Positions 27,972 to 37,451 of a stretch of DNA of 50,626 bases are shown here, piece after piece. The position numbers were made by a program, and so were the translations under genes. The notes beneath the pieces were generated by a model, which searched no databases, was not told where the DNA came from, and saw only the letters and a program-made list of their open reading frames with translations. The first letter of the stretch is position 1. The number at the start of each line of letters is the position of its first letter. Location of the stretch: positions 1-50,626 of the forward strand of contig CAKKPG010000015.1 in the NCBI GenBank assembly GCA_919901555.1, in the 5' to 3' direction. Source of the stretch: Nitrospiria bacterium. Its GTDB lineage: Bacteria; Nitrospirota; UBA9217.

Positions 27972-28032
27972 AAAAAAGGAGCTAGCCCATGTCAGCTAAC
28001 TCCTTGATAATTCTTGGTGGAGCTGAGGGGGA
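27972..28032 (-). repeat. Terminator plus 18-nt tRNA-Ala tail remnant
   Basis: Positions 28015-28032 are the last 18 nt of the tRNA-Ala sequence including CCA. They are followed on the minus strand by an intrinsic terminator (ggagttagc-tgacatgg-gctagctcc and six T residues, 28005-27972). The rest of the tRNA is missing. The segment 27972-28040 resembles 7027-7090, in both the terminator stem and the following cgtgagatttccc-type sequence. It therefore appears to be a second, older tRNA remnant next to the intact gene. Confidence 0.6.
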
Positions 28033-28058
28033 AATCTCACGCGCTTCGATAATAATGC

Positions 28059-28174
28059 ACCCTCTCCCTTTTTCCCTCTCCCCTCGAGGGAGAGGGGCAG
28101 GGGTGAGGGGCGGTATAAAATGGGGCCAGCCCCCTCGGGCGCTCCCCCGAAGCATGGGGGAAGCTCTTCCCCCA
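28059..28174. repeat. REP-like GC-rich palindromes
   Basis: Two strong palindromes lie between the tRNA remnant and the intact tRNA. At 28074-28096, ccctctccc and gggagaggg form a perfect 9-bp stem, with outer arms of the caccctctcc/ggggtgaggg type, a form of intergenic palindrome seen in many bacterial genomes. At 28155-28174, tgggggaag-ct-cttccccca is a second 9-bp stem. Confidence 0.65.
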
Positions 28175-28206
28175 TACCCCCTGTGTTCGCTCCCCCTCAT
28201 CTAAAA

Positions 28207-28240
28207 TAAAAAAAGGCTGGCATTGTTGCCAACCTTTTTG
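28207..28240 (-). terminator. Terminator of the tRNA-Ala gene
   Basis: On the minus strand, ggttggca-acaa-tgccagcc forms an 8-bp stem with one wobble, followed by seven T residues, starting 8 nt after the tRNA CCA end. Confidence 0.8.
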
Positions 28241-28247
28241 AACTATT

Positions 28248-28323
28248 TGGTGGAGCTGAGGGGGATCGAACCCCTGACCCCAAGACTGCCAGCCTTGTGC
28301 TCTCCCAGCTGAGCTACAGCCCC
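28248..28323 (-). tRNA. tRNA-Ala, anticodon GGC
   Basis: A complete 76-nt cloverleaf. The acceptor arm ggggctg pairs with cagctcc (one G-U pair), followed by A73 and an encoded CCA. The D-arm is gctc-agctggga-gagc. The anticodon stem is caagg/tcttg with loop ctggcag, giving anticodon GGC, which reads GCC. The T-arm is ggggttcgatcccc. It has its own promoter upstream and terminator downstream. It lies at the right boundary of the Tc island, whose left boundary carries a truncated copy of its 3' part, so it is the likely integration target. Confidence 0.96.
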
Positions 28324-28347
28324 ACATGTCCTGATTTCGTGGAATTT

Positions 28348-28376
28348 AATTTAACATCAGCCGTTCATGTTGTCAA
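28348..28376 (-). promoter_or_regulatory. Sigma-70 promoter of tRNA-Ala
   Basis: On the minus strand there is a consensus -35 TTGACA (28376-28371), a 17-bp spacer and -10 TAAATT (28353-28348), which places the start point a few bases before the mature tRNA end. Confidence 0.65.
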
Positions 28377-28451
28377 GAAAAAAGACTGTTTTCCCGTTAT
28401 CGTTTTCTTTTTATCACTCCGGGGGACCTTTCTCGGCGCGGGCCGAAAGGG

Positions 28452-29678
28452 TCATCGGCGCTTCACGTTCGGTCCGCCGCCCTGCACGCGGGAGAGGAGG
28501 ATCAAGCCGATGATGAAAAAGACGGCCACGGAGAGGATGGCCGGACGCTGGCTGTTGAAGGCCCTTGAAACCTCGCCGAAGACGAGCGGACCAAGGATGG
28601 CCGAGGACTTTCCCACCAGGGAATAGACGCCGAAATACTCCGCTTCTTTTCCTCGCGGCACGAACTGCGTGTAGAATGCGCGGGTCCCTGCTTGAACGGA
28701 ACCGAGACCGAGGCCCGCGGTGCAGGCAACGGCCCAGAACTGCCCCTTGGTCTGGACGAAATAAGCGGTTACGGCCACGATGGCCCAGAGGAACAGGGAG
28801 AGCGTTACGATCTTTTTGGGCCCCCAGGTGTCCGTGGGCTTTGAAAGAAGAAACGCTCCGGCGAGGGCGGTGCATTGCACGACAAGGTACAGGCCGATAA
28901 GCTCGCCCTGTCCGAAACCGAAGGTGACTGCGGCGAGGAGGCTCGAAAAAATGATGACCGTGTTCACGCCGTCCTCATAGATGAGGTAGGCGATGAGGAA
29001 TTTTCTCGCCTCGCGGCGCTGCCAGATTTCGGCCAGCGTGGTCCATGCGTTCTTGAATCCCGCTATGCCCGCCTGAAGGGCCGAACGGTCCTTCAGGTCT
29101 CTGTCACCGGGCAGGAAGAGAAAGGCGGGAAGGGAAAAAACGGCGAAGAACGCCGCGGTCATGAGCCAGATGAGCTCAAACCGTCCGGCCCTGGCCAGCG
29201 GGAGCGCGATGAGCAGCGAAAGGATGGAGCCCGAGTACCCCACGCCGAAACCCCAGCTCGAAACCCGCCCCTGATGATCAACGGGCGCGATCTGCGGCAG
29301 GAAGGAGTTGTAAAATACGAGTCCGCCCTCCATGCCGATATTCGCCAGGGTTATCAGGATGAACCCGATGAGAACTTCCCCCGGGGCCAGCGACGAGAAG
29401 ACCGTCACGGATGCGACGCAGAGGAACGTATAGAGCCCGAGGAGCCGTTTCCGCAACCCCGCGTAGTCGGCGATGCCGCCGAGAAAGGGAGAGGAAAGGG
29501 CCACGAAGAACATGCTCAGGGAGATAGCCCGTCCCCACCAGAGATCCCCGGCGCCGGTGCTGTTGCCGACGATGACGTTGGCGTAGTAGACAGGGAAGAT
29601 CACCGCCGCGATCACCGCGGAGTAGCTCGAGTTCGCGAAATCGAAGAGACACCAGCTGATGATCTGCTTTCTGTTCAT
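28452..29678 (-). CDS. MFS transporter, UMF1 (Atg22-like) family
   Basis: A 408-residue inner-membrane protein with about 12 hydrophobic helices. It opens MNRKQIISWCLFDFANSSYS; the W-x-x-F/Y-D-F/W-A-N-S pattern in helix 1 is characteristic of the UMF1/Atg22-like branch of the major facilitator superfamily. The substrate is unknown. The open frame extends 52 codons further upstream, but those codons read through bioA. ATG 29678 overlaps the bioA stop codon in an ATGA arrangement, so translation is coupled to bioA. Export of a biotin precursor or related compound would fit the coupling, but that is only a guess. Confidence 0.85.
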   Translation of the reverse strand: MNRKQIISWCLFDFANSSYSAVIAAVIFPVYYANVIVGNSTGAGDLWWGRAISLSMFFVALSSPFLGGIADYAGLRKRLLGLYTFLCVASVTVFSSLAPGEVLIGFILITLANIGMEGGLVFYNSFLPQIAPVDHQGRVSSWGFGVGYSGSILSLLIALPLARAGRFELIWLMTAAFFAVFSLPAFLFLPGDRDLKDRSALQAGIAGFKNAWTTLAEIWQRREARKFLIAYLIYEDGVNTVIIFSSLLAAVTFGFGQGELIGLYLVVQCTALAGAFLLSKPTDTWGPKKIVTLSLFLWAIVAVTAYFVQTKGQFWAVACTAGLGLGSVQAGTRAFYTQFVPRGKEAEYFGVYSLVGKSSAILGPLVFGEVSRAFNSQRPAILSVAVFFIIGLILLSRVQGGGPNVKRR

Positions 29679-31123
29679 GAGGTTTTCAGGGGAAGATTGT
29701 TTTCCGTAATCATTCTCACGGCCGCGTACACGATGTCCGCCATGCGCTTCAGTTCCTTCGCCGTGATCGCCAGCGGCGGCATGAGCACGATCACGTTTCC
29801 CAGGGGCCGGATGATCAGTCCGTGCTTCCGGCACTCCAGGACCACCCGGATGCCCACCTTGTCTTCCAGCGGGTAGGGCTCCTTCGCGGCCCTGTCCTTG
29901 ACAAGCTCGATGCCGACCATGAACCCTTTCTGCCGTACCTCTCCCACGTGATCGAGTGCCTTGAACCGCCGGAGCTGTTCCGTGAGAAGCGCGATCTTCG
30001 GCCGGAGCCGGGCGATGGTCTTTTCTTTTTTGAAGAGGTCGATGTTCGCGATTGCCGCCGCGCAGGCCAGGGGATTGCCCGTATAGGTGTGGCCGTGAAA
30101 GAAGGTCCTCAGTTCCCGGTACTCGCCGAGGAACCCCTGGTAGATATCTTCCGTCGTCAGCGTCGCTGCCAGGGGAAGGTAGCCGCCGGTGATGCCCTTG
30201 GCCACGGCCATGATGTCCGGGACCACCTTCTCCTGCTCGCAGGCGAACATCGTTCCCGTCCTCCCGAACCCTGTGGCGACTTCATCGGCTATCATAAGAA
30301 TATCGTATTTTGTGCAGAGCTCCCTGATCCTTTTGAGGTATCCCGGCGGGTGGGTGAGCATGCCCGCGGCGCCCTGGACCAGGGGCTCGATGATGAGGGC
30401 CGCTGTTTCATGGCTGTGCGCGGAGATGACCTCTTCCGCCTTTTCTGCGCAGGCCAGGGCGCAGCCGGGACAGGTTTTGCCCAGGCCACAGCGGTAGCAG
30501 GAGGGGGAGTCGATCTTGACGGTATGAAAGAGCAGGGGTTTGTAAAGCTGATGAAAGAGTTCGATGCCGCCGACGCTCACCGACCCGAGGGTATCGCCGT
30601 GATAGGCTTCCCTGAGGGAGATGAAGCCTGTTTTCGATTGATAGGCCGGGCCTTTCTGCTGCCAATACTGGAAGGCGATCTTGAGGGCGATCTCGATTGC
30701 CGTCGAACCGCTGTCTGAATAGAAGACCTTCGTAAGCCCCTTGGGAGCGATCTGCACCAGCTTTTCCGCCAGCAGCACCGCAGGGACGTTGGACAGGCCG
30801 AGCAGGGTGGAGTGGGCGATCTTCTTGAGCTGGGCGAAGACTGCCGCGTCGATCTCCCGTTTCCGGTGGCCGTGGACCGTCACCCACAGCGACGACACCC
30901 CGTCGAGGTAGTTTTTCCCGTGGATGTCGGTCAGGACACTGCCTTTGCCGCGCTCGATGATGATCTGGGGTTCCTGCTCCCAGTCCCGCATCTGGGTGAA
31001 GGGGTGCCAGAGGTACCGCTTGTCCAGTTTCTCCACCTGCGCCGCGCTGCGGAGCTTTTGTTTTGCCGGGCCAGATCCCCTTGTCACGAGCGACTTCCCG
31101 CTTTCTTTTCTTGTCTTGCGCAA
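29675..31123 (-). CDS. bioA: Adenosylmethionine-8-amino-7-oxononanoate aminotransferase
   Basis: PLP-dependent class III aminotransferase that converts KAPA to DAPA in biotin synthesis. Family marks are LWHPFTQM (substrate pocket), YSDSGSTAIEIALK, AYHGDTLGSVSVGG, Asp280 in LMIADEVATGFGRTG and PLP-Lys309 in AVAKGITGGYLPL. A Cys-rich insertion (C209, C212, C218, C221, C225) resembles that of the long BioA/BioK forms of Bacillus and Geobacter. The start is uncertain. The TTG at 31123 lies about where transcription from the upstream promoter should begin, so GTG 31087 (residue 13) or GTG 31036 (residue 30, just before EKLDKRYLWH) may be the true start. It is divergent from degQ. Confidence 0.93.
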   Translation of the reverse strand: MRKTRKESGKSLVTRGSGPAKQKLRSAAQVEKLDKRYLWHPFTQMRDWEQEPQIIIERGKGSVLTDIHGKNYLDGVSSLWVTVHGHRKREIDAAVFAQLKKIAHSTLLGLSNVPAVLLAEKLVQIAPKGLTKVFYSDSGSTAIEIALKIAFQYWQQKGPAYQSKTGFISLREAYHGDTLGSVSVGGIELFHQLYKPLLFHTVKIDSPSCYRCGLGKTCPGCALACAEKAEEVISAHSHETAALIIEPLVQGAAGMLTHPPGYLKRIRELCTKYDILMIADEVATGFGRTGTMFACEQEKVVPDIMAVAKGITGGYLPLAATLTTEDIYQGFLGEYRELRTFFHGHTYTGNPLACAAAIANIDLFKKEKTIARLRPKIALLTEQLRRFKALDHVGEVRQKGFMVGIELVKDRAAKEPYPLEDKVGIRVVLECRKHGLIIRPLGNVIVLMPPLAITAKELKRMADIVYAAVRMITENNLPLKTS

Positions 31124-31129
31124 AGTGGT

Positions 31130-31157
31130 ATTATATGGTATCGTTCTACTTTGTCAA
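31130..31157 (-). promoter_or_regulatory. Sigma-70 promoter of bioA-MFS
   Basis: On the minus strand there is a perfect -35 TTGACA (31157-31152), a 16-bp spacer and a perfect -10 TATAAT (31135-31130). The predicted start point, near 31123, gives almost no leader to the longest bioA frame. No clear biotin-repressor palindrome was recognised. Confidence 0.75.
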
Positions 31158-31170
31158 TGAGAAAAAGTGC

Positions 31171-31200
31171 TTGAAAAGACTGATTTCTTTTTGGTAGAAT
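31171..31200 (+). promoter_or_regulatory. Sigma-70 promoter of the DegQ-type protease gene
   Basis: -35 TTGAAA (31171-31176), an 18-bp spacer and -10 TAGAAT (31195-31200), 46 bp before the ATG. It is back to back with the bioA promoter, 13 bp apart. Confidence 0.6.
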
Positions 31201-31246
31201 ACGCTGGTGACAACAGCAGCAGCCGCACCGGGAGGTCCTTTGCACC

Positions 31247-32737
<1,491 letters not shown>

Positions 32738-32831
32738 GCGTTTTTTTCCCGGAGGCGGCCCTCCCGGAGAGGGCGTATCGTATTTCATACCGGAGTTTTT
32801 CCATTCTCGAGGGAAAAGGAGGTGAACAGAT

Positions 32832-33851
32832 ATGGGACTTATTCTTATCCGGTTGTTATTTGTATTTATCGGCACCCTGCTCGGATACTATGTATCCACG
32901 CAGCTCGGCGACCAGGTGAGCAAGACGGAAGGCATGGCGATCGGGTTCGGCGTGGCGGTCCTCATCATACTTACGGAATTCCTGTTCAGGCGGGTATCGT
33001 TAAAAATTATCCTGGGAGGCATCATCGGTTTCATCGTGGGGCTCTTCTCCGCGAACATCATCGCCGCCCCGCTCAAACTTGTGCCCCTCGAAAAGAGCAT
33101 CGTGAATTTCATCGTCCTCCTCATGAACGCGTTTTTCGGATACATGGGCGTCACCATCGGCATCCGCGAGGGTGAACGGTTCAACCCCGCGGACATCAGG
33201 AAGCTCTTCAAGGGAGGCTCCGACGAGAACATCAAGATCATGGACACGAGCGTCATCATAGACGGGAGGATCGCCGACGTGTGCGAGACCGAATTTCTCG
33301 ACGGCACCATCCTCATACCGCAATTCATCCTACAGGAGCTCCAGCACATCGCCGATTCGTCGGATTCTCTGAAGCGCGCCCGGGGCAGGCGGGGGCTCGA
33401 TATCCTCCACCGCATCCAGAAGATGGGGCACATGGATGTCCGGATCACCGAGGACGATTTTCCCAAGATCCGCGAAGTGGACAGCAAGCTTGTGGCCCTT
33501 GCCAGGAAACTCGGGGCGAAAGTGATCACCAACGATTTCAACCTGAACAAGGTCGCCGAGCTCCAGGGCGTAAAGGTGCTGAACATCAACGACCTGTCCA
33601 ACGCTCTCAAGCCCGTGGCCCTGCCGGGTGAGGGCATGCGCGTCTTCGTGCTCAAGGAAGGCAAGGAGGCCGGCCAGGGGGTCGCCTACCTCGACGACGG
33701 CACCATGATCGTCGTGGAGAACGGCCGCCGGTACATCAACAAGAACGTGGAAGTCGTGGTCACGAGCGTGCTCCAGACCGCGGCAGGCCGGATGATCTTC
33801 ACGAAGCTCAAAGAGGACATGGAGACCGAGTACCAGGCGGGGGGAAAATGA
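32832..33851 (+). CDS. PIN/TRAM domain membrane protein (YacL-like)
   Basis: A 339-residue protein with four N-terminal membrane helices (about residues 3-20, 36-52, 57-77 and 88-110), a PIN nuclease domain (about 136-250) and a C-terminal TRAM RNA-binding domain (about 275-335). The acidic PIN residues are present: Asp138 in IMDTSVIIDGR, Glu169 in FILQELQHIAD, Asp217 and Asp235 in VITNDFNLNK. This is the architecture of B. subtilis YacL and its relatives, presumed membrane-tethered RNases. An ideal AAAAGGAGG ribosome-binding site fixes the start. Confidence 0.92.
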   Translation: MGLILIRLLFVFIGTLLGYYVSTQLGDQVSKTEGMAIGFGVAVLIILTEFLFRRVSLKIILGGIIGFIVGLFSANIIAAPLKLVPLEKSIVNFIVLLMNAFFGYMGVTIGIREGERFNPADIRKLFKGGSDENIKIMDTSVIIDGRIADVCETEFLDGTILIPQFILQELQHIADSSDSLKRARGRRGLDILHRIQKMGHMDVRITEDDFPKIREVDSKLVALARKLGAKVITNDFNLNKVAELQGVKVLNINDLSNALKPVALPGEGMRVFVLKEGKEAGQGVAYLDDGTMIVVENGRRYINKNVEVVVTSVLQTAAGRMIFTKLKEDMETEYQAGGK

Positions 33852-33858
33852 CGGCATT

Positions 33859-34140
33859 CGGAGAATGCCGTATTGTAAATTGGAAATTGTAAATTGAAAA
33901 ATGCAAAATTAACGAGGTGAACCTCAGACCATAAAAGAAACTTTACCACGGAGTTGCACGGAGGAGGCGCACGGAAAGAGCAAAAAACAATCTTTATAAT
34001 ATGTTTCTCATCATTTCAGTGAGACTCCGTGGCATTTTCCGTGGTAAAAACTTGACTCAAAATTCAAGATGTCAGTCTGTAAAGTACTTTAAGGAAGCAA
34101 ATTTGAAATTTTCAATTTGCAATTTGACTTTTGCAATTTT
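33859..34140. repeat. Nested inverted repeats in the PIN/yebC gap
   Basis: An inner pair of imperfect arms of about 25 bp, tttaccacggagttgcacgg at 33942-33966 and its complement near 34021-34047 (tccgtggcattttccgtggt), is flanked by AT-rich stretches of the form gtaaattggaaattg (about 33875) and ttcaatttgcaatttg (about 34108), which are roughly complementary as well. A small hairpin, gaggt-ga-acctc, lies at 33914-33925. The gap of about 300 bp holds no gene. The ACCACGGAG unit is typical of dispersed non-coding repeats. Confidence 0.55.
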
Positions 34141-34157
34141 TTCTCGTGGGAGGATCA

Positions 34158-34907
34158 ATGTCAGGTCATTCAAAATGGGCAACGACGAAACACAAGAAAG
34201 CCGCCACTGATGCCAAGCGCGGAAAGATCTTTACGAAGATCACCAAGGAGATAACGGTCGCGGCCAGACTCGGCGGCGGCGACCCGGACGGCAACCCCCG
34301 GCTCAGAACGGCGGTAGCCAAGGCAAAAAGTGTGAGCATGCCCGCCGACAATATCAAGCGCGCGATCCAGAAGGGCACCGGCGAACTGCCGGGGGTCTCG
34401 TACGAGGAAATAATCTATGAGGGATACGGACCGGGCGGCGTAGCGGTCATTATCGAGGTCATGACGGACAACCGCAACAGGACCGTTTCCGAGATTCGCA
34501 ATATTTTCAGCAAGGCCGGCGGCAACATGGGCGAGGCGGGCTGTGTCGCCTGGATGTTCCACAAGAAAGGGTATCTCGTGGCCAACCGCGCCAAGGTTGA
34601 TGAGGAGAAGCTCATGACGCTGGCCCTCGACGCGGGCGCCGAGGACATGCAGGCGGAGGACGATAACTTCGTCATCACCACGGCCCCCCATGATTTTGAA
34701 AAGGTGAAGAAGGCCCTCGAAGACGCGGCCGTTCCCCTGGAAGTCAACGAAGTGACCATGGTGCCCCAGACCTACGTGAAGCTGGAGGGCAAGGAGGCGC
34801 AGCAGATGCTCCGCCTCGTTGAAACGCTTGAAGACAATGACGATGTGCAGAACGTGTACGCGAACTTCGACATTCCTGAGGAAATCCTGAGCGCGATCGG
34901 CGCCTGA
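34158..34907 (+). CDS. yebC: YebC/PmpR family protein
   Basis: A 249-residue cytosolic protein that starts [20 protein letters not shown], the invariant YebC opening, and contains [20 protein letters not shown] and [20 protein letters not shown]. The family was described as a transcription regulator (PmpR) and, more recently, as a ribosome-associated factor that relieves stalling on proline-rich stretches. The frame is open 27 bp further upstream, but ATG 34158 has GGGAGG in front and matches the conserved N-terminus. It precedes ruvC, a common arrangement. Confidence 0.96.
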   Translation: MSGHSKWATTKHKKAATDAKRGKIFTKITKEITVAARLGGGDPDGNPRLRTAVAKAKSVSMPADNIKRAIQKGTGELPGVSYEEIIYEGYGPGGVAVIIEVMTDNRNRTVSEIRNIFSKAGGNMGEAGCVAWMFHKKGYLVANRAKVDEEKLMTLALDAGAEDMQAEDDNFVITTAPHDFEKVKKALEDAAVPLEVNEVTMVPQTYVKLEGKEAQQMLRLVETLEDNDDVQNVYANFDIPEEILSAIGA

Positions 34908-35005
34908 TCGGTCGCACGGCAGGCGGTGCGCGTTGTGCTGCAGATGGGCGGCATGTGCTGTGTGGACCGTGATCTGTATCTGTGTGACGATGTGCGGGAG
35001 GGCGC

Positions 35006-35545
35006 ATGAAGGTTTTGGGGGTTGATCCGGGCACTCTTACGAGCGGATTCGGGATCGTATCTGAAGAAGACCATAAGCTGTTCCATGTCGTGTCGGGAGG
35101 GATAAGTCCCTCGGCCAAGAATCCCTTTCCGAAACGGCTCAAGAAAATTTACGAGGAGCTCGAAAAGATCATCGACAAGTACCGGCCGAACGTGGTGGTG
35201 GTAGAGGACCTGTTCGTTTCAAAGAACATCAAGTCCGCGCTCAAGCTGGGACACTCGCGGGGCGTGGCAATCCTGGCGGCCATGAACGCCGGCCTCCCGG
35301 TGTTCGAATATTCCCCCTCCGAGGTCAAACAGGCCGTGGTAGGGAACGGGAAGGCCGAAAAAAAACAGGTGCAGCTCATGGTAAAATTTCTCCTCGACCT
35401 CCAGAAAGTTCCCCATCCCGCGGACGCGGCGGACGCCCTGGCCGCGGCGATTTGCCACATCCATTCCTCCCGGCTCAGGGAGATCCTGAAAAATTCCTCG
35501 TCTCTCCGCCAATCCGGGAAGGGCGTGGGCGGCCGCAGGCAGTAG
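35006..35545 (+). CDS. ruvC: Holliday junction endodeoxyribonuclease RuvC
   Basis: Resolves Holliday junctions by symmetrical nicking as a dimer, working with RuvAB. The 179-residue protein has all four catalytic acids: Asp7 in VLGVDPGT, Glu67 in VVVVEDLF, and Asp140 and Asp143 in HPADAADALAAAICH. Basic residues in VGNGKAEKKQV match the DNA-binding segment. The start follows GGGAGG. It is the first of ruvC-ruvA-ruvB, all on one strand. Confidence 0.97.
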   Translation: MKVLGVDPGTLTSGFGIVSEEDHKLFHVVSGGISPSAKNPFPKRLKKIYEELEKIIDKYRPNVVVVEDLFVSKNIKSALKLGHSRGVAILAAMNAGLPVFEYSPSEVKQAVVGNGKAEKKQVQLMVKFLLDLQKVPHPADAADALAAAICHIHSSRLREILKNSSSLRQSGKGVGGRRQ

Positions 35546-35574
35546 CCGGCGCCCGGGCGCGGCAGGAGAACGCT

Positions 35575-36180
35575 GTGATCGCTTCCATTACAGGCAGGCT
35601 GAGACGCAAGGGAACGGATTATCTGGTTGTTGATGTCTCCGGAGTCGGTTACCAGGTACAGGTCCCGCTTTCGACGTACTGTTCCATTCCCGGAGACGGC
35701 GATGAGGTCAGCCTCCACATCCATACCCACCTGCGCGAGGACTCACTCAGTCTTTTCGGTTTTCTTACCCAGGCGGAGAAGGACCTGTTCCTCCTCTTGA
35801 TGGGCGTCTCCGGCATCGGGCCCAAACTTGCCCTCGCGGTCCTGTCGAGCCTCTCCGTGGAAAACATTGTCTGTGCCATTCAGGCCTCGGACGATTCCCG
35901 GCTCTGCAGCATTCCGGGGATCGGAAAGAAGACCGCTGCGCGCATGGTGCTCGAGCTCAGGGACAAGATGAAGCAATTCGCGGTTTCCGAGGAAGCGCTT
36001 GCCCAGCCCGGAACAGAGTCACTCCGGAACGACAGGGAAGACGCTTTGTCGGCGCTCGTAAACCTGGGATACAAAAAACCTTTTGCCGAGGAAGCGCTCA
36101 AAACAGTCGCCCGCACCCGTACCGGCCTGACCGTCCAAGGTCTGATCAGGGAAGCCCTGGGTGTTTTGATGAAGAGATAG
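35575..36180 (+). CDS. ruvA: Holliday junction branch migration protein RuvA
   Basis: A 201-residue four-way-junction-binding subunit. It starts at GTG 35575 (reading MIASITGRLRRKG), which has AGGAG upstream and matches the RuvA N-terminus; the frame is open upstream through ruvC. The OB-fold domain (GVGYQVQVPLSTY) is followed by two helix-hairpin-helix motifs (LLMGVSGIGPKLALAVLSSL and LCSIPGIGKKTAARMVLELR) and the C-terminal RuvB-binding domain (DALSALVNLGYKKPFAEEAL). It sits 29 bp after ruvC. Confidence 0.96.
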   Translation: MIASITGRLRRKGTDYLVVDVSGVGYQVQVPLSTYCSIPGDGDEVSLHIHTHLREDSLSLFGFLTQAEKDLFLLLMGVSGIGPKLALAVLSSLSVENIVCAIQASDDSRLCSIPGIGKKTAARMVLELRDKMKQFAVSEEALAQPGTESLRNDREDALSALVNLGYKKPFAEEALKTVARTRTGLTVQGLIREALGVLMKR

Positions 36181-36181
36181 A

Positions 36182-36278
36182 TTTGGAGCGAGCCGACCGC
36201 GTCGGCGTAATCCCTTTTCCTTGAAGGGAGAGGATTACGATGAGGGGGGACACGGCAACACGGTTGCCTGGGTCCAGA
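36182..36278. repeat. Palindromic intergenic element, copy 3 (ruvA/ruvB)
   Basis: The left arm tttggagcgagccgaccgcg and right arm ggcaac-acg-gttgcctgggtcc are the same as in copy 2 (2359-2420) with few changes. The middle carries an extra inverted repeat (gtaatccctt and aagggagaggattac). The preferred ruvB start and its ribosome-binding site lie inside this copy. Confidence 0.75.
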
Positions 36279-37304
36279 AGACAGATGCCCGAGAGGATCA
36301 TAGCACCGGAACAGAACGACGACGAATGCCGGCTTGACTGGAGCCTGCGGCCTGTACGGTTCGAGGAGTTCGTGGGACAGGACAGGCTGAAGGAGAACCT
36401 GCGCGTTTTCATCCGGGCGGCGAAGGAGCGCGGCGAGGCCCTCGACCACGTGCTGTTCTGCGGACCTCCGGGACTGGGCAAGACCACGCTGGCGAACATC
36501 ATCTCCCATGAACTCGGCGTCGAGATCAAATCAACATCGGGTCCGGTGCTGGAGCGGGCCGGCGACCTCGCCGCCATCCTGACCAACCTGGAACACCGCG
36601 ACGTCCTCTTTATCGACGAGATCCACCGGTTGAACCGCGTGGTGGAGGAAGTGCTCTATCCGGCCATGGAGGACTTTCAGCTCGACATCATCATCGGCCA
36701 GGGACCGGGCGCGCGGTCCATCAAGCTCGACCTTCCGCACTTCACGCTCGTGGGTGCGACGACGAGGACAGGCCTGCTCACCTCTCCGCTCAGGGACCGC
36801 TTTGGAGTGATCGAGCGGCTCAATTTTTACGCCCCCGCGGAGCTGCAGCGGATCGTGCAGCGATCGGCCGATCTCCTGCGGGTGAAGGTCGAGCCGGCCG
36901 CAGCAGGCGAGATCGCGCGTCGTTCCCGGGGCACCCCGAGGATCGCCAACCGGCTCCTCAGACGGGTGAGGGACTTCGCCCAGGTGCAGGGCGACGGCGT
37001 GATCACCCGGCCGATCGTGGCAGGCGCCATGAGCAGGCTCGAAGTCGACGAAAAGGGCTTTGATGAGATGGACCGCAGGCTCCTCCTTTCGATCATCGAA
37101 AAGTTCGAAGGCGGGCCGGTGGGGCTCGATACCCTGGCCGCCGCGCTCAACGAGGAGAAGGACACTCTTGAGGAGGTCTATGAGCCCTACCTCATTCAGG
37201 AAGGGTTTCTCGACCGCACCCCGCGCGGAAGACAGGCCACAAAGCTGGCCTACGAATATTTCGGGAAACGAAAGCCCTCCACGAGCCAAGAACGGCTGTT
37301 ATAG
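36240..37304 (+). CDS. ruvB: Holliday junction branch migration helicase RuvB
   Basis: AAA+ motor that drives branch migration with RuvA. Walker A is GPPGLGKTT (from residue 75), Walker B LFIDEIHR, sensor 1 [10 protein letters not shown], Arg finger region [15 protein letters not shown], and winged-helix DNA-binding domain ending [17 protein letters not shown]. The ATG at 36240 has a GGGAG site 9 bp upstream but encodes 15 extra residues ([15 protein letters not shown]) read from the palindromic element. The family's conserved start corresponds to Met16 ([10 protein letters not shown], 36285), which lacks a good ribosome-binding site. Either could be used. Confidence 0.96.
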   Translation: MRGDTATRLPGSRRQMPERIIAPEQNDDECRLDWSLRPVRFEEFVGQDRLKENLRVFIRAAKERGEALDHVLFCGPPGLGKTTLANIISHELGVEIKSTSGPVLERAGDLAAILTNLEHRDVLFIDEIHRLNRVVEEVLYPAMEDFQLDIIIGQGPGARSIKLDLPHFTLVGATTRTGLLTSPLRDRFGVIERLNFYAPAELQRIVQRSADLLRVKVEPAAAGEIARRSRGTPRIANRLLRRVRDFAQVQGDGVITRPIVAGAMSRLEVDEKGFDEMDRRLLLSIIEKFEGGPVGLDTLAAALNEEKDTLEEVYEPYLIQEGFLDRTPRGRQATKLAYEYFGKRKPSTSQERLL

Positions 37305-37305
37305 G

Positions 37306-37451
37306 TATGGGGGAGCCACGCCAAAGGCGTGGTCTCGGGATTCGGAAAACGGTAACGAGGCCCGTATCGTTGTTCGGTAACGGTAACGTCCATGCACGCA
37401 CCACGTAACCGCCGGACGAAACGGGCGTCGCAACCGTAGCCATTTTTCGGT
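37306..37451. other. Intergenic palindromes between ruvB and queH
   Basis: A 146-bp gap with a hairpin, gagccacgcc-aaa-ggcgtggtctc, just after ruvB and direct repeats of acggtaacg near 37347 and 37378. No T-run follows, so termination is not evident. The layout hints at a decayed relative of the palindromic element but the sequence match is weak. Confidence 0.4.

Noticed and set aside
7328-28323. Integrase or transposase gene for the Tc island
   Set aside because: No reading frame in the island shows tyrosine or serine recombinase or DDE motifs.
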